A DNA stretch of 26,530 bases from Chara braunii (lineage: Eukaryota; Streptophyta; Charophyceae; Charales; Characeae): the NCBI GenBank assembly GCA_003427395.1, contig BFEA01000132.1:2829389-2855918 (forward strand), given 5' to 3'. The notes under the pieces were generated by a model. The model had not been told where the DNA came from. It saw nothing but the letters and a program-made list of their open reading frames with translations, and did not search any database. The position numbers and the translations under genes are program-made. This document shows, piece after piece, positions 18,878 through 26,530 of this stretch; position 1 is the first letter of the stretch; each line of letters starts with the position of its first letter.

Positions 18878-19532
18878 CCAACGACAAACCGATGTCAGTG
18901 TCGGTTACGCTAATCGCTCCCTCATATTTTATCAGGATATCTGCAATCACTCGGTGTATCTCATCAGGTACGTATTGTGGAACGTGTAACTCAAAAGGTT
19001 GGTCCCAGACTCGTACGTCGATTTGCTTTGTGCGTGCTTGTTTCTCCACATCGGGTGGTGCAAAAATGAACGAATGGTCCGATCGCCAGGAGAACATCGT
19101 GGCCATCATCTGGGCATCTTGCTCCCGGATGGCCACGTGTCCTTCAGGGGTGATCCCATCGCAGATATCTTGCCATGGCACCATTTTAGTTGCGATCTTT
19201 ATTCCAAGTTCGTCTGATTCGGCCTCGAGACGCCCAGGGGGTTCCAAAGAACTGGCCTCCGCCCCTAGGCATAACAGTCGTACCTCTTTTGCAGGTGTTA
19301 ATAGGGACTTGGGTAGATCTGTTATGATATTGCAATAGTGTTTCTTGTCGTTATATCGGGCGAGGAGAGGGGAGATTCCTTCGTGCAGGGTTTGAGGGGG
19401 TTCCAAGGAATCGACCATCCTCGAAATCTGTACGAGGGGTTCACCCAAAATCATCGCCTTGGTTCTTTGGATGTTCCGATTAGTTAGGTGCATTGTTCTT
19501 GCGATCGTTCGGGACGGCGGGTAATGAATACC
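18720..19532 (-). pseudogene. Gypsy pol linker between protease and RT
   Basis: The gag-protease frame resumes after the stop at 19533 without a shift. It encodes 270 residues with no catalytic motif I recognise, including DIRVWDQPFELHVPQYVP-like sequence and HRVIADILIKYEGAIS before the RT start. Such a spacer commonly joins protease and RT in gypsy pol. The frame ends at 18720, past the point where RT reading has shifted. Confidence 0.7.
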
Positions 19533-20637
19533 CTATCGCGCTAGCTTCAAGAATTCCGGATCATGTTCGCCACTGCTATCCGCATCCGTCGATGATGGCT
19601 CATCGTCTGCAGAGTCTTCCCTGGCGATCATACGGAGAGTCCCCGCTAACATCGGCGAAACTCGCAGGACTGCGTTGATGGTAGTACGAAGGGTCAGTCT
19701 CATCGGTACAACATAGGGCTTTCCTCCTGTATTTCGAAGGATGATTGACCTTCGCTCGAAGTCCAGGTTCGCTCGTAATGCCACAAGAGCGGGAAGTCCA
19801 AAAAGAACGTCGTAGGTATTTACATCTAACACCACGACATCTCCCAGTGCATGCACTTTTCCCAATCGGAAAGCGACATTGGTCATTCTTCCCACTGTTT
19901 TAATCTTTTCTTCGTCTGTCGAAACGAGCTGATCCTTTTCTGTAAGCATGATCATGTCGTTTTTCCTACCTGCCCTCTCAACTACTCTCAGTGGGATAGC
20001 CAAAACAATAGCTCCCGAATCCATGATTGCGTTGTACGGAATCCCCCATATTTCAATGTCGCATTGTGCAGATTTCCACGGGATGGGTTTAATTCGCAAG
20101 AAATGGTCATCCTTCTGTATTAGTCCTACCCGTATTGGGTCCATCGTGCCAGTCGTGTTTTCTTCTGGCATGGGATTTTTGACTTTTACATTCGTGGTTC
20201 GGGTGAGGACGAATCGTTTTCGGTTCGCCTTACAGTGTTGTAGCATCCACTCATTAGCCTGTTCGGAGATCGAGAGCAGATGGCCGATTGGAAGTGGAAT
20301 CCAATGATCCAAGGCTTTGATGATGTTCAGTACGTCGATTTCCTCTGTGACGAAGGTGGGTCCTCCCGACTCCATTTCTCCGGGAGAAGGTCGCCACTCC
20401 GCCACTTCCTTTGGTTTCGGCGCTGGCCTGATCGTTCCAATCATTCCAAGCCCAGGGTATCCAAGCGATACATACTGATCTAAAGGGATGAGCTCGGCGA
20501 CTTCTTCCGTGGTTGCCAAGGCACTTCCCCCACTTTCTATTTCTTCCATCAGGGCTCCCACTCGTCCTGGTCCGTTAGCGATAGGAGTTGCGGCCATTGG
20601 TACAACTCCGACCCATTGTTGCGGGGGTCGGTAGGGG
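19533..20637 (-). pseudogene. Gypsy protease region
   Basis: This is the aspartic protease that would process the polyprotein. The active-site motif appears as YNAIMDSGAIVLAIPL with DSG at 20021-20013. Retroviral-type proteases have D-S/T-G here. YDVLFGLPALVALRANLDF downstream corresponds to the usual LG-hydrophobic flap and second loop region. The preceding 180 residues, from the zinc knuckle, are a variable linker. A stop at 19533-19535 follows EFLKLAR, and the frame then continues into the linker to RT. Confidence 0.75.
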
Positions 20638-21683
20638 CAATCACGGGCTAGATGCCCTGGCTGGTGGCATGCGTAACAGACATTCAGATTGCTTGCGGCT
20701 CCTCCGAGAACAGGTGTCGGGGTCAGTCCTTGTTGGATCGGAGGGGCACGCACCGCGATGGGCCGCATGTTTCTCATCATGGCTTCCAACCGAGCGTTGT
20801 GCTCTCGCTGTTCCTTTTTGTTTTCCTGTATTAGGCTAATTAACGTCTTGGTTAGTTTGAAGATGGCAGTGGATTCATTTGTTCTTACTGCACTCTCGAT
20901 TGGTGGCGGGGGGGCCGTTCTTACAGGTGTTGGCATCACAGGGATAGGAATACTCGGAACCTCACTTGCGGTTGGTCATTTAGGGACCACCTGTTCTAGA
21001 TAGGTGACTGGGCCAGACACAAATCCCATATTTTCAAACTTGTTCTGTAATGCGGCCAGCTCAGCTCTCGCCCTCGCAAGTTCGGACGAATCTCCTTCCC
21101 TAGAATAGTCTTCTCCTTCCAGGAAGTTCGCCGCGAACTTCCGTTCCATTTCTTCTGCAACGGCCATGATCTGCTGCAGCGTATGATTGATGGGGGAAAA
21201 CTGCTTTCGCAGCTTCGCCCTTATTGTTCGGTTGCGGAGTCCATCTATGAACAGATCCCTCCCTACTTGCTCACCTCGCTCGGTTTTCATAAACATTCGG
21301 TAGAACCGGTTACGATACTCTGCAATGGATTCGAGAGGTTCTTGCACTCGGTCCTTGATCATATAAAGCGCTTGCTCTGGGTGGACGTAATCAAATCGAT
21401 TCAGAAAGTCTCGTTCGAAGGTCTAAAGATCTACCCATACGTAGGTACTGAACCAGTGATGAGCGTCTCCTCCTAATTGAGCGGGGATGTTTATCTGCGC
21501 TTCATTATCGTCATACTGCTGTGCTCGAAGCGTGGCCAGCCATGCTCCTGCGAGATGATGTGCTGGATCAAATAGATAGAGATTAGGTGGCGTCATGGGA
21601 GCCCGTGCTCGTGGGGCGGGTTGATTAGGATGCGATTGGTTAGCATTCTGCTGCGGATTCGGGTTCTGTACATTAGCAGCCAT
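20638..21683 (-). pseudogene. Gypsy gag with zinc knuckle
   Basis: Gag forms the particle and binds element RNA. The start Met at 21683 lies about 140 bases downstream of the primer site, as expected. The N-terminus is Asn/Pro-rich (NPNPQQNANQSHPNQPAPR). The capsid-like region has AGAWLATLRAQQYDDNEAQ and WFSTYVWVDL, then an in-frame TAG at 21423-21425, then FERDFLNRF, SIAEYRNRFYRMF and LFIDGLRNRTIRAKL. Those last motifs are the retrotransposon gag signature. A coiled-coil-like EEMERKFAANF/ELARARAELAAL stretch follows. After a TGA at 20976-20978 the same frame carries a basic helix and the knuckle CYACHQPGHLARDC (20678-20637). Two stops in one otherwise open frame point to recent decay. Confidence 0.85.
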
Positions 21684-21824
21684 GTTGGCTGCCCGTCGAT
21701 TAGCTGATCTGCTTCAGGTGACGATGGGGTCGCGTCAATGCTCGTTCCGGGGCCGAGGTCGCCCTCGGTTAGCCAGATCGCCCAATTAGTGTGCTATTAA
21801 TCCTAAAACCCGGCCACGTGTCGG

Positions 21825-21836
21825 GCTCCGATACCA
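21825..21836 (-). other. Primer binding site for initiator tRNA-Met
   Basis: On the minus strand TGGTATCGGAGC differs by one base from TGGTATCAGAGC, the complement of the 3' end of plant initiator tRNA-Met that primes many plant LTR elements. It lies between the gag start and the presumed LTR end, in the correct orientation. Confidence 0.8.
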
Positions 21837-21934
21837 ACCTCACGCCCAGCGCGACTTCCTGATCGGAGTAGGATGTGGGCCTGGAAGTGCGAAAAGGGGT
21901 ATGCCAAGGATTTTTGGGAAAGTGGAGTCCCACG

Positions 21935-22531
21935 TTAGAACTGAGATTTCTTGTGGCAGGGTTTTTCGGGGGCACGAGTGCAATTTGGCGGAGAGGGCGG
22001 ACCGCCTCTGGTTACAAGGTCGATGGTATGCGCGGGTCGCTCAAGGCCTAGCGAGCCATTGGTTTCGGGGACGGCGGTTCGCGGGCGGGTTCCTTCGGGG
22101 TAGATGGGGTTCCGATGAGTCAGGCCGTCGGGAGTTGCCACGTGGCGCTGGTCGTCGCGCGTTTGGCTTAGGCCTCCGGAAGTCCAGGGTTCTCTGATCG
22201 CCGCGTCGTCCACAATTCCCGCAGGGTGTGCTAGCCAATAGGGGGCTATGGCCGGCCACAGGATGACGCTGAGCCGATGATATGGAAGAAGAAGTCGGAA
22301 GGGAGGGAAGCTATTGGAGATAACAACAAATCCGAGGTGGATAAAGTAGTAGGTATGGTCCGGGGAGGGGAAATCAAAGCACCGGGGATCGTTGGTAGTG
22401 GCGCAGTGAAATTCCCGAGGACACAGTCGATTCTCGGTTAGGCAAGGGTACCTCTGTCGAAGGGCTTCGTTTATCCAAGGGGTGAAGTAATCCGGGTCGT
22501 ATGATGAGTCGGAATTCCAGGATCGCGTCAT
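21935..22531 (-). CDS. Unknown 198-residue ORF upstream of the gypsy primer site
   Basis: An ATG-started open frame of 198 codons reads in the same direction as the gypsy element and ends about 100 bases before its primer site, so it lies in the presumed LTR/U5 or leader. The N-terminal half has mixed composition and looks translated: DSSYDPDYFTPWINEALRQR, then PDHTYYFIHLGFVVISNSF and a hydrophobic stretch near residues 85-110 that could be membrane-associated. The C-terminal half is Pro/Arg/Thr-rich and may be read-through of GC-rich DNA. I recognise no domain. A TATAAC-like element lies about 20 bases ahead of the ATG, too close to serve the usual role. It could be a chance ORF in GC-rich sequence. 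Confidence 0.3.
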   Translation of the reverse strand: MTRSWNSDSSYDPDYFTPWINEALRQRYPCLTENRLCPREFHCATTNDPRCFDFPSPDHTYYFIHLGFVVISNSFPPFRLLLPYHRLSVILWPAIAPYWLAHPAGIVDDAAIREPWTSGGLSQTRDDQRHVATPDGLTHRNPIYPEGTRPRTAVPETNGSLGLERPAHTIDLVTRGGPPSPPNCTRAPEKPCHKKSQF

Positions 22532-25273
22532 TGTGTCATTGCGGTGTTATAAGTTGCCTAAGGGCGGGTCCGTGGCGATCGCGATCGCCGCGTGCGAGCA
22601 CGTGCAGGCCACGCGACTTACGTCGGGCTTACGCGTGTTCATGTGGGAGGACTGCACCGTTGCGGACCCCAGGATGGCCCCGTCCAATCAGACAGTACGC
22701 CTGTGATTGACGGTCCCTTTGGGATTGACAAATCGACGTCCGGGGATACGTGTAAGTGTGCAACTCAGATCGCGTTTTACACGTGTCCTCGCGCGGCGTT
22801 CGCCGAGCCCGGCATCCGATCGTCTAATCACTCTGTGTTGTTTTGAGCATGCAAGGTGCAACGACCACAATCAGCTCAATCAAAAGACACGCGAAGACAA
22901 GGACAGGATTACCGATTGCGCAAAATTCCTATTCTACTTACGAGTGCATCAAGTGCGACAAACAAAAGCAAAGACAAGGATCCGGTAGAAAGATAAGCAA
23001 TCAAACATGGCATCCATACATCCATTCATTCAACAATCATACACACAGTGCATGAGAGGTGGAAAATCGCAAGGACAAGTGTGAGCAAAAACCCAAGTCC
23101 AAATTCCGACAAAACAGAAATCGGGCAGATCGCCCGGAGACGAAATCAAAATTTAGATACACGAGACAGGAGGGAGAAAAGATAAAAGAAATAGCAACTC
23201 CGCGTCCATCAACCTCAACTCTCCCTTCCTCTCTTTCTTCTCTGATGCGGATAGGCCATTGTCGCGCACCAACCCACGAAGCCGTCACCCCGCTTAGTCC
23301 TCCCGCACCCGTCAGGTTCGCCCACGCCCACAGTCCGTCGTGGCCCGCGTCAACCCCGCGCGTTTAGCACCAGCTCGTCGGGTCACCCGACTCCTGCTCT
23401 ACTCACCTCTTACTTCGCTCGTGTGCCGACCCTCGCTGATCACGCAACCCCGAGCTTCCAACAGCTAATTAAGAGAGCTAACTAATCGCGCCGCCGAAAT
23501 TTATAGCGTGCATGCATACACGAAGAACACGGACTTACCAGGACTTAGGAGGGAGATTAGAGAGGGCGTGCCTGCGTTCTGCATGACCGGGCCGCGGCGT
23601 GGGGGACGTAGCCACTCTCCACGCACCGATCTGAGCATGCAGTCCGTAGCTACAAAAACACAGCAAAAGAAAGAGAAGGAGGGCGGGAAAGACGAAGCGC
23701 AAGAAGAAAGATACAGCTACAATGGCGCCAACCCCAGATTACAGTTACACATTCGATTAAGGGCGCCGACTAATCAAAATTTCGTTGCAGCCGCATAAAG
23801 AAGCGCGTAAGCAAAAAGGCGCCGCGCGGCAAAAGGAAGTCCTAATTACAAAATTCCTAAATTCCTACTTAATGCAAAGAAGTAAAAAGCACAAGTTATG
23901 GAAAGAAAGTCCGAAATTTCGAGAGCCATCGGGGCTCGACAAAATTCGAAAAAGAATGCAAAAAGAAAATTCAAAAAGAACGAAGCACATTCCCGCGCGA
24001 TGTCCGCGCCCAAAAGGTTCCGAAACCGAGCCAAAAGAACTGTCGTCAACATTTATTAATCGCTCGCTCGGTGGCGCGCCAGCCATCCGACCAATCAATC
24101 ACCCGTCCCGGGACTCACCCAGGTCCGAACTCAGCCAACCGAAAAGAACCGACGCAAAAGACGAGGAAGCGAGGGCGCCGATGCAATTTCCCATCCATCC
24201 CAATCTCCCGTAATTGGCCCAACCTTCCCAGCTTAGGACCCCTCATCGTAGCTGTGCAGAAAGTCGCGCGCTACAGAAAGTGGTTCGTCACAGCCTTACG
24301 ACTAATTAAGATGCTAATTTAAAAAATGGGCACGTAACTGCCACGCACATGATGGAAACATGAGATTCAAACACTAAGCCACGTGGACCACCATGCCAAA
24401 GTTCCTAGCCTGCCTACGTAATCCAAAGGGAAGAAACTCACAAAATTCTGAAGCAGAAGTGAATCCGACGTGTCTCTTTCCCACATGTGCTCACTAAGGT
24501 GTGTCCTAAGTGCCTAAAAAGAGCCCGATCACAGCAAGTTGCAGGACTGTCCTTCAAAAGAAAGTCCGGAAAAGCAGGGGCGATCCTTGAAAAGGAAAGC
24601 AGACCCGTGAAAAGGTAAGGGGCCGTTCGGGCCAACCTCACTTCTCGCAGAAACACTCGCACATGCAGAAAGTAGATCGTCACAAGGGACTCTCGCAAGC
24701 TTAGGGTGACGAGGCTGTATTGCGGGCCATTGAGGGTATCACAATTTGACTATTCTCTGGGACACTGGTCCGATTTCCAGTCTTTGAAGCTCCCCACAAA
24801 TAGAATGGAGCTGTTGACTATGCAGACTCCAGTTTGGGAGGCGGCCTCCGCTATAGGTGTCTGGAATATATTCTTTCCATTTGTCAAAGATGCTGCCATG
24901 CACGCGCCGCGAGGTTGGCCTACCAGGCTGGCTGCGCCAGGCAAAAGAAGGCCTGCGCCGGTTCTTTTTGTTTTGGCACGCAGGGTGTTTCCAGGCTCGG
25001 CAAGGGAAGGGGCAAAAGTACTCAGTGTGGTGGTTTGCAAAATGAAACTAGAAAACACAGGCTTTTCTTGTGGCAATTACCTATGCTTTTCAGGGATTCC
25101 ACAGAATTCCTAAATTCCGTTGTTTCTAACAACAAGACTCCTAATTTTCCAAAAAGGTGGTTAGGTACCCAGTTTCAGGTTCTGCCACCAGCTCTTGTGC
25201 TGTTCTTTCCCTTGAGCAAAGGTGCCACCATCCCCTCATTGTTCCGGGGCAAAAACTTTCGATAACCAACTAA
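22532..25273. other. No recognisable gene; may include gypsy 5' LTR
   Basis: The left part is GC-rich with a perfect 16-bp palindrome GGCGATCGCGATCGCC at 22574-22589 and a GTCGGGT-c-ACCCGAC palindrome at 23377-23391. From about 22860 to 24330 it is A-rich on the plus strand with several short frames of biased composition. From 24430 to 25270 it is mixed. I could not define LTR ends, because no second LTR copy is present in the window. The longest frames here (for example 24706-25113 plus) show no conserved motif. Confidence 0.45.
23500..23505 (-). promoter_or_regulatory. TATA box candidate for the gypsy element
   Basis: GCTATAAATTTC on the minus strand is a canonical TATA context about 1.7 kb upstream of the primer site, oriented toward gag. 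If it is the LTR promoter, the R-U5 part would be unusually long. It may instead be unrelated. Confidence 0.25.
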
Positions 25274-25764
25274 GGGCCTCGCCACACCATTCTTGAATAG
25301 GATAAAATTTTCGGGAGTGCTCTCGAGTATTAGAACTCCTTGAATCCCATCCGAGACTCGGAGTGCCCTTCCCCACATGGGGCTCTTGAATGGGGCGCTC
25401 TAGAATTCCAAAATTGACAGAGGCCACTTCCCGGGGCAAGGTCCCACTTTCACGGATTAAGAGATTCTGGCCGTTGATCTCTGCTATCCACGGTCAATAT
25501 CGCTTAATTCGTGTAAGTGGGACCTAGCCCCCGGTCCACTCGGGAATTCCAAGACCGAACTCGGAACTCGGAGGTCGGCGTGAGGTATCTCCAAAATGGC
25601 AATTTGCAGGCGGCTAACAAACGGAAGCTCTTAGAGTCCTCTTGAGCCCCTTTCTCTGACAGTTCTCAAACTCACTTTTGGGAGCTGAATCCGAGAGCAT
25701 ATGTGGCACTCCCCAAAAAAAAACACCACACCAAATTGAATTCCAAAGTGGTGTGACAAGGCCC
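25274..25764. mobile_element. Tourist-like MITE 1 (PIF/Harbinger-type)
   Basis: Terminal inverted repeats of 25 bp at 25274-25298 and 25740-25764 match at 20 of 25 positions, starting GGGCCTCGCCACACCA and GGGCCTTGTCACACCA. They are flanked on both sides by TAA (25271-25273 and 25765-25767). A TWA target duplication with termini starting GG is characteristic of PIF/Harbinger elements and Tourist MITEs. The 491-bp interior has no transposase. Confidence 0.7.
25439..25525. repeat. Internal inverted repeat within MITE 1
   Basis: AGGTCCCACTTTCACGGATTAAG (25439-25461) pairs with the segment at 25503-25525 with three mismatches, around a 41-base loop. It may be a second, nested foldback element or an internal hairpin of MITE 1. 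Confidence 0.65.
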
Positions 25765-25997
25765 TAAGATGGCAGGGTGCCCTCCTCCGCACCGCCGGGC
25801 AATCCTACCACTCTCCCGCCCGGCTCACAGGTACTCCTTTGTACCTCAACTAACCATTCTCCAATCGTCCCACTGTCCCACTGCAGCCGGAGAATCTTGT
25901 CCCACCATCGGAGTCCCACTGTCTCATGGGGCAGGTATCATCATCCAGCTGACCAGCCCTAGGAAATGCAGGGGTACATGTGCTATATGTTATGTTG

Positions 25998-26147
25998 TTT
26001 TTTTTTTTTTTTTTCCAAGAAAAAAGCAAAAGGTGACGACCTTGAGATATTATTATTGAGCTGACCGGCGTGTCAAGTTCAACCTTCTGGATTCAAACAC
26101 TGATCTGTATTTCAATAGTTCATCGGTGTACCCACTGAGGCTCTTGA
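25998..26147 (-). mobile_element. tRNA-derived SINE
   Basis: The minus strand begins near 26147 with a box A-like AGCCTCAGTGGGTA (26142-26129). Box B-like GTGTTTGAATCC (26100-26089) follows 28 bases later, close to the internal RNA polymerase III promoter of tRNA genes. A short tRNA-unrelated body ends in 17 A (T run at 25998-26014). TATGTTAT occurs just outside both ends (25986-25993 and 26150-26157), consistent with a short target duplication. The acceptor and anticodon stems do not fold as a tRNA, so this is a retroposed derivative rather than a tRNA gene. Confidence 0.55.
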
Positions 26148-26194
26148 GTTATGTTATCTATTTTAGATGTTAGACATACTGTTACATCAACTTA

Positions 26195-26314
26195 GGGCAT
26201 ACTCACACTAGCACTTCTCAAAATGCATCGGACTGTGGTTAGGGCCAGACGTGGATGCANCTGACCGCAATCACGTCCACAAATACGTAAAAAGGTCCTA
26301 GTGTGAGTATGCCC
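26195..26314. mobile_element. Tourist-like MITE 2 (120 bp)
   Basis: Perfect 17-bp terminal inverted repeats GGGCATACTCACACTAG lie at 26195-26211 and 26298-26314. They are flanked on both sides by TTA (26192-26194 and 26315-26317). The TTA duplication and GG start fit the PIF/Harbinger group. The interior is noncoding and contains the one ambiguous base of the window at 26260. Confidence 0.8.
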
Positions 26315-26452
26315 TTACATGTGTTATACATATTCTCGTTGGATTTGGAAAATGCAGTTGGCGATTGTGTCCTTGAAGGAATCTGAAGGCAATCGCTAAC
26401 AGATCCAGATTGGAATGACGTCCTGCGACCTTCTTAGGCAATTGGCCGCCCT

Positions 26453-26467
26453 ACTACCGTAGTAGTA
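26453..26467. repeat. Short palindrome
   Basis: CTACTACCGTAGTAG has perfect 7-base arms around one base. The rest of 26318-26530 shows no gene. Confidence 0.5.
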
Positions 26468-26530
26468 CCGAGTCAAGCCCTGTCAGTGTGCACCCACTGG
26501 ACACCACGTTCACTCCATTCAGCTTGCACA

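Larger units (their letters stand above)
15172..21840 (-). mobile_element. Ty3/gypsy LTR retrotransposon, decayed, with PHD finger
   Basis: The order on the minus strand is primer site (21836-21825), gag, zinc knuckle, protease, RT, RNase H, PHD-type finger, integrase. RT before integrase defines the Ty3/gypsy order. The first 3 kb (21683-18720) is one frame broken only by three stop codons, which suggests gag and pol were once one long ORF. Later parts contain frameshifts near 18785, 18480, 17450 and 16960. No chromodomain is seen after the integrase. I could not find a matching pair of LTRs: the left end runs into a duplicated 3' block and then the satellite, and the right LTR is only suggested by the position of the primer site. 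Confidence 0.85.

Noticed and set aside
22574-22589. Perfect palindrome GGCGATCGCGATCGCC as a regulatory site
   Set aside because: A single occurrence in GC-rich sequence with no supporting context.
24361-24410. Second SINE-like box B (GTGTTTGAATCTC on the minus strand)
   Set aside because: No box A at proper spacing and no poly(A) tail were found.
24706-25265. Overlapping plus-strand frames of 135 and 143 codons
   Set aside because: No recognisable motif, overlapping in different frames and next to a MITE; composition does not favour either as coding.
26041-26147. A functional tRNA gene
   Set aside because: Box A and B resemble tRNA promoters, but acceptor and anticodon stems do not pair and a poly(A) tail follows, so a SINE is the better call.

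Overview
This is nuclear DNA of a eukaryote in which I recognise no host gene: nearly all identifiable content is decayed transposable elements, most of them reading on the minus strand. The mix fits a large, repeat-rich genome, most likely of the green lineage (a streptophyte alga or land plant). It holds LINEs with a zf-RVT tail and a zinc-knuckle ORF1, a Ty3/gypsy element primed by initiator tRNA-Met, Tourist-like MITEs, a tRNA-type SINE and a long CAT-rich satellite. The species call is an inference; nothing in the window proves it.

Layout. 81-2004: a 5'-truncated LINE (LINE-B) with poly(A), 3' stem-loop and probable target-site duplication. 2096 to about 10717: a second, much longer LINE (LINE-A) with 3' stem-loop, ORF2 (endonuclease, RT, zf-RVT tail) and an unusually long ORF1 that carries a zinc knuckle and two copies of a domain I do not recognise. 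11712-12570: diverged repeats with hairpins and a 58-bp tandem repeat. 12582-13535: remnant of a third kind of reverse transcriptase (QYIDD, GTPMGG), possibly Penelope-like, broken by a 39-bp inverted duplication. 13960-15050: CAT/ATC satellite. 15172-21840: a Ty3/gypsy retrotransposon (gag, protease, RT, RNase H, a PHD-type zinc finger, integrase) with tRNA-Met primer site. 21935-22531: a 198-codon unknown ORF just upstream of the primer site. 22532-25273: no recognisable gene. 25274-26314: two Tourist/PIF-Harbinger-like MITEs flanking a tRNA-derived SINE.

Every element with coding capacity carries in-frame stops and frameshifts, so none looks autonomous today. The points most worth following are the PHD finger placed between RNase H and integrase, the duplicated ORF1 domain in LINE-A, the YIDD-type RT remnant, and the repeated hairpins beside it.
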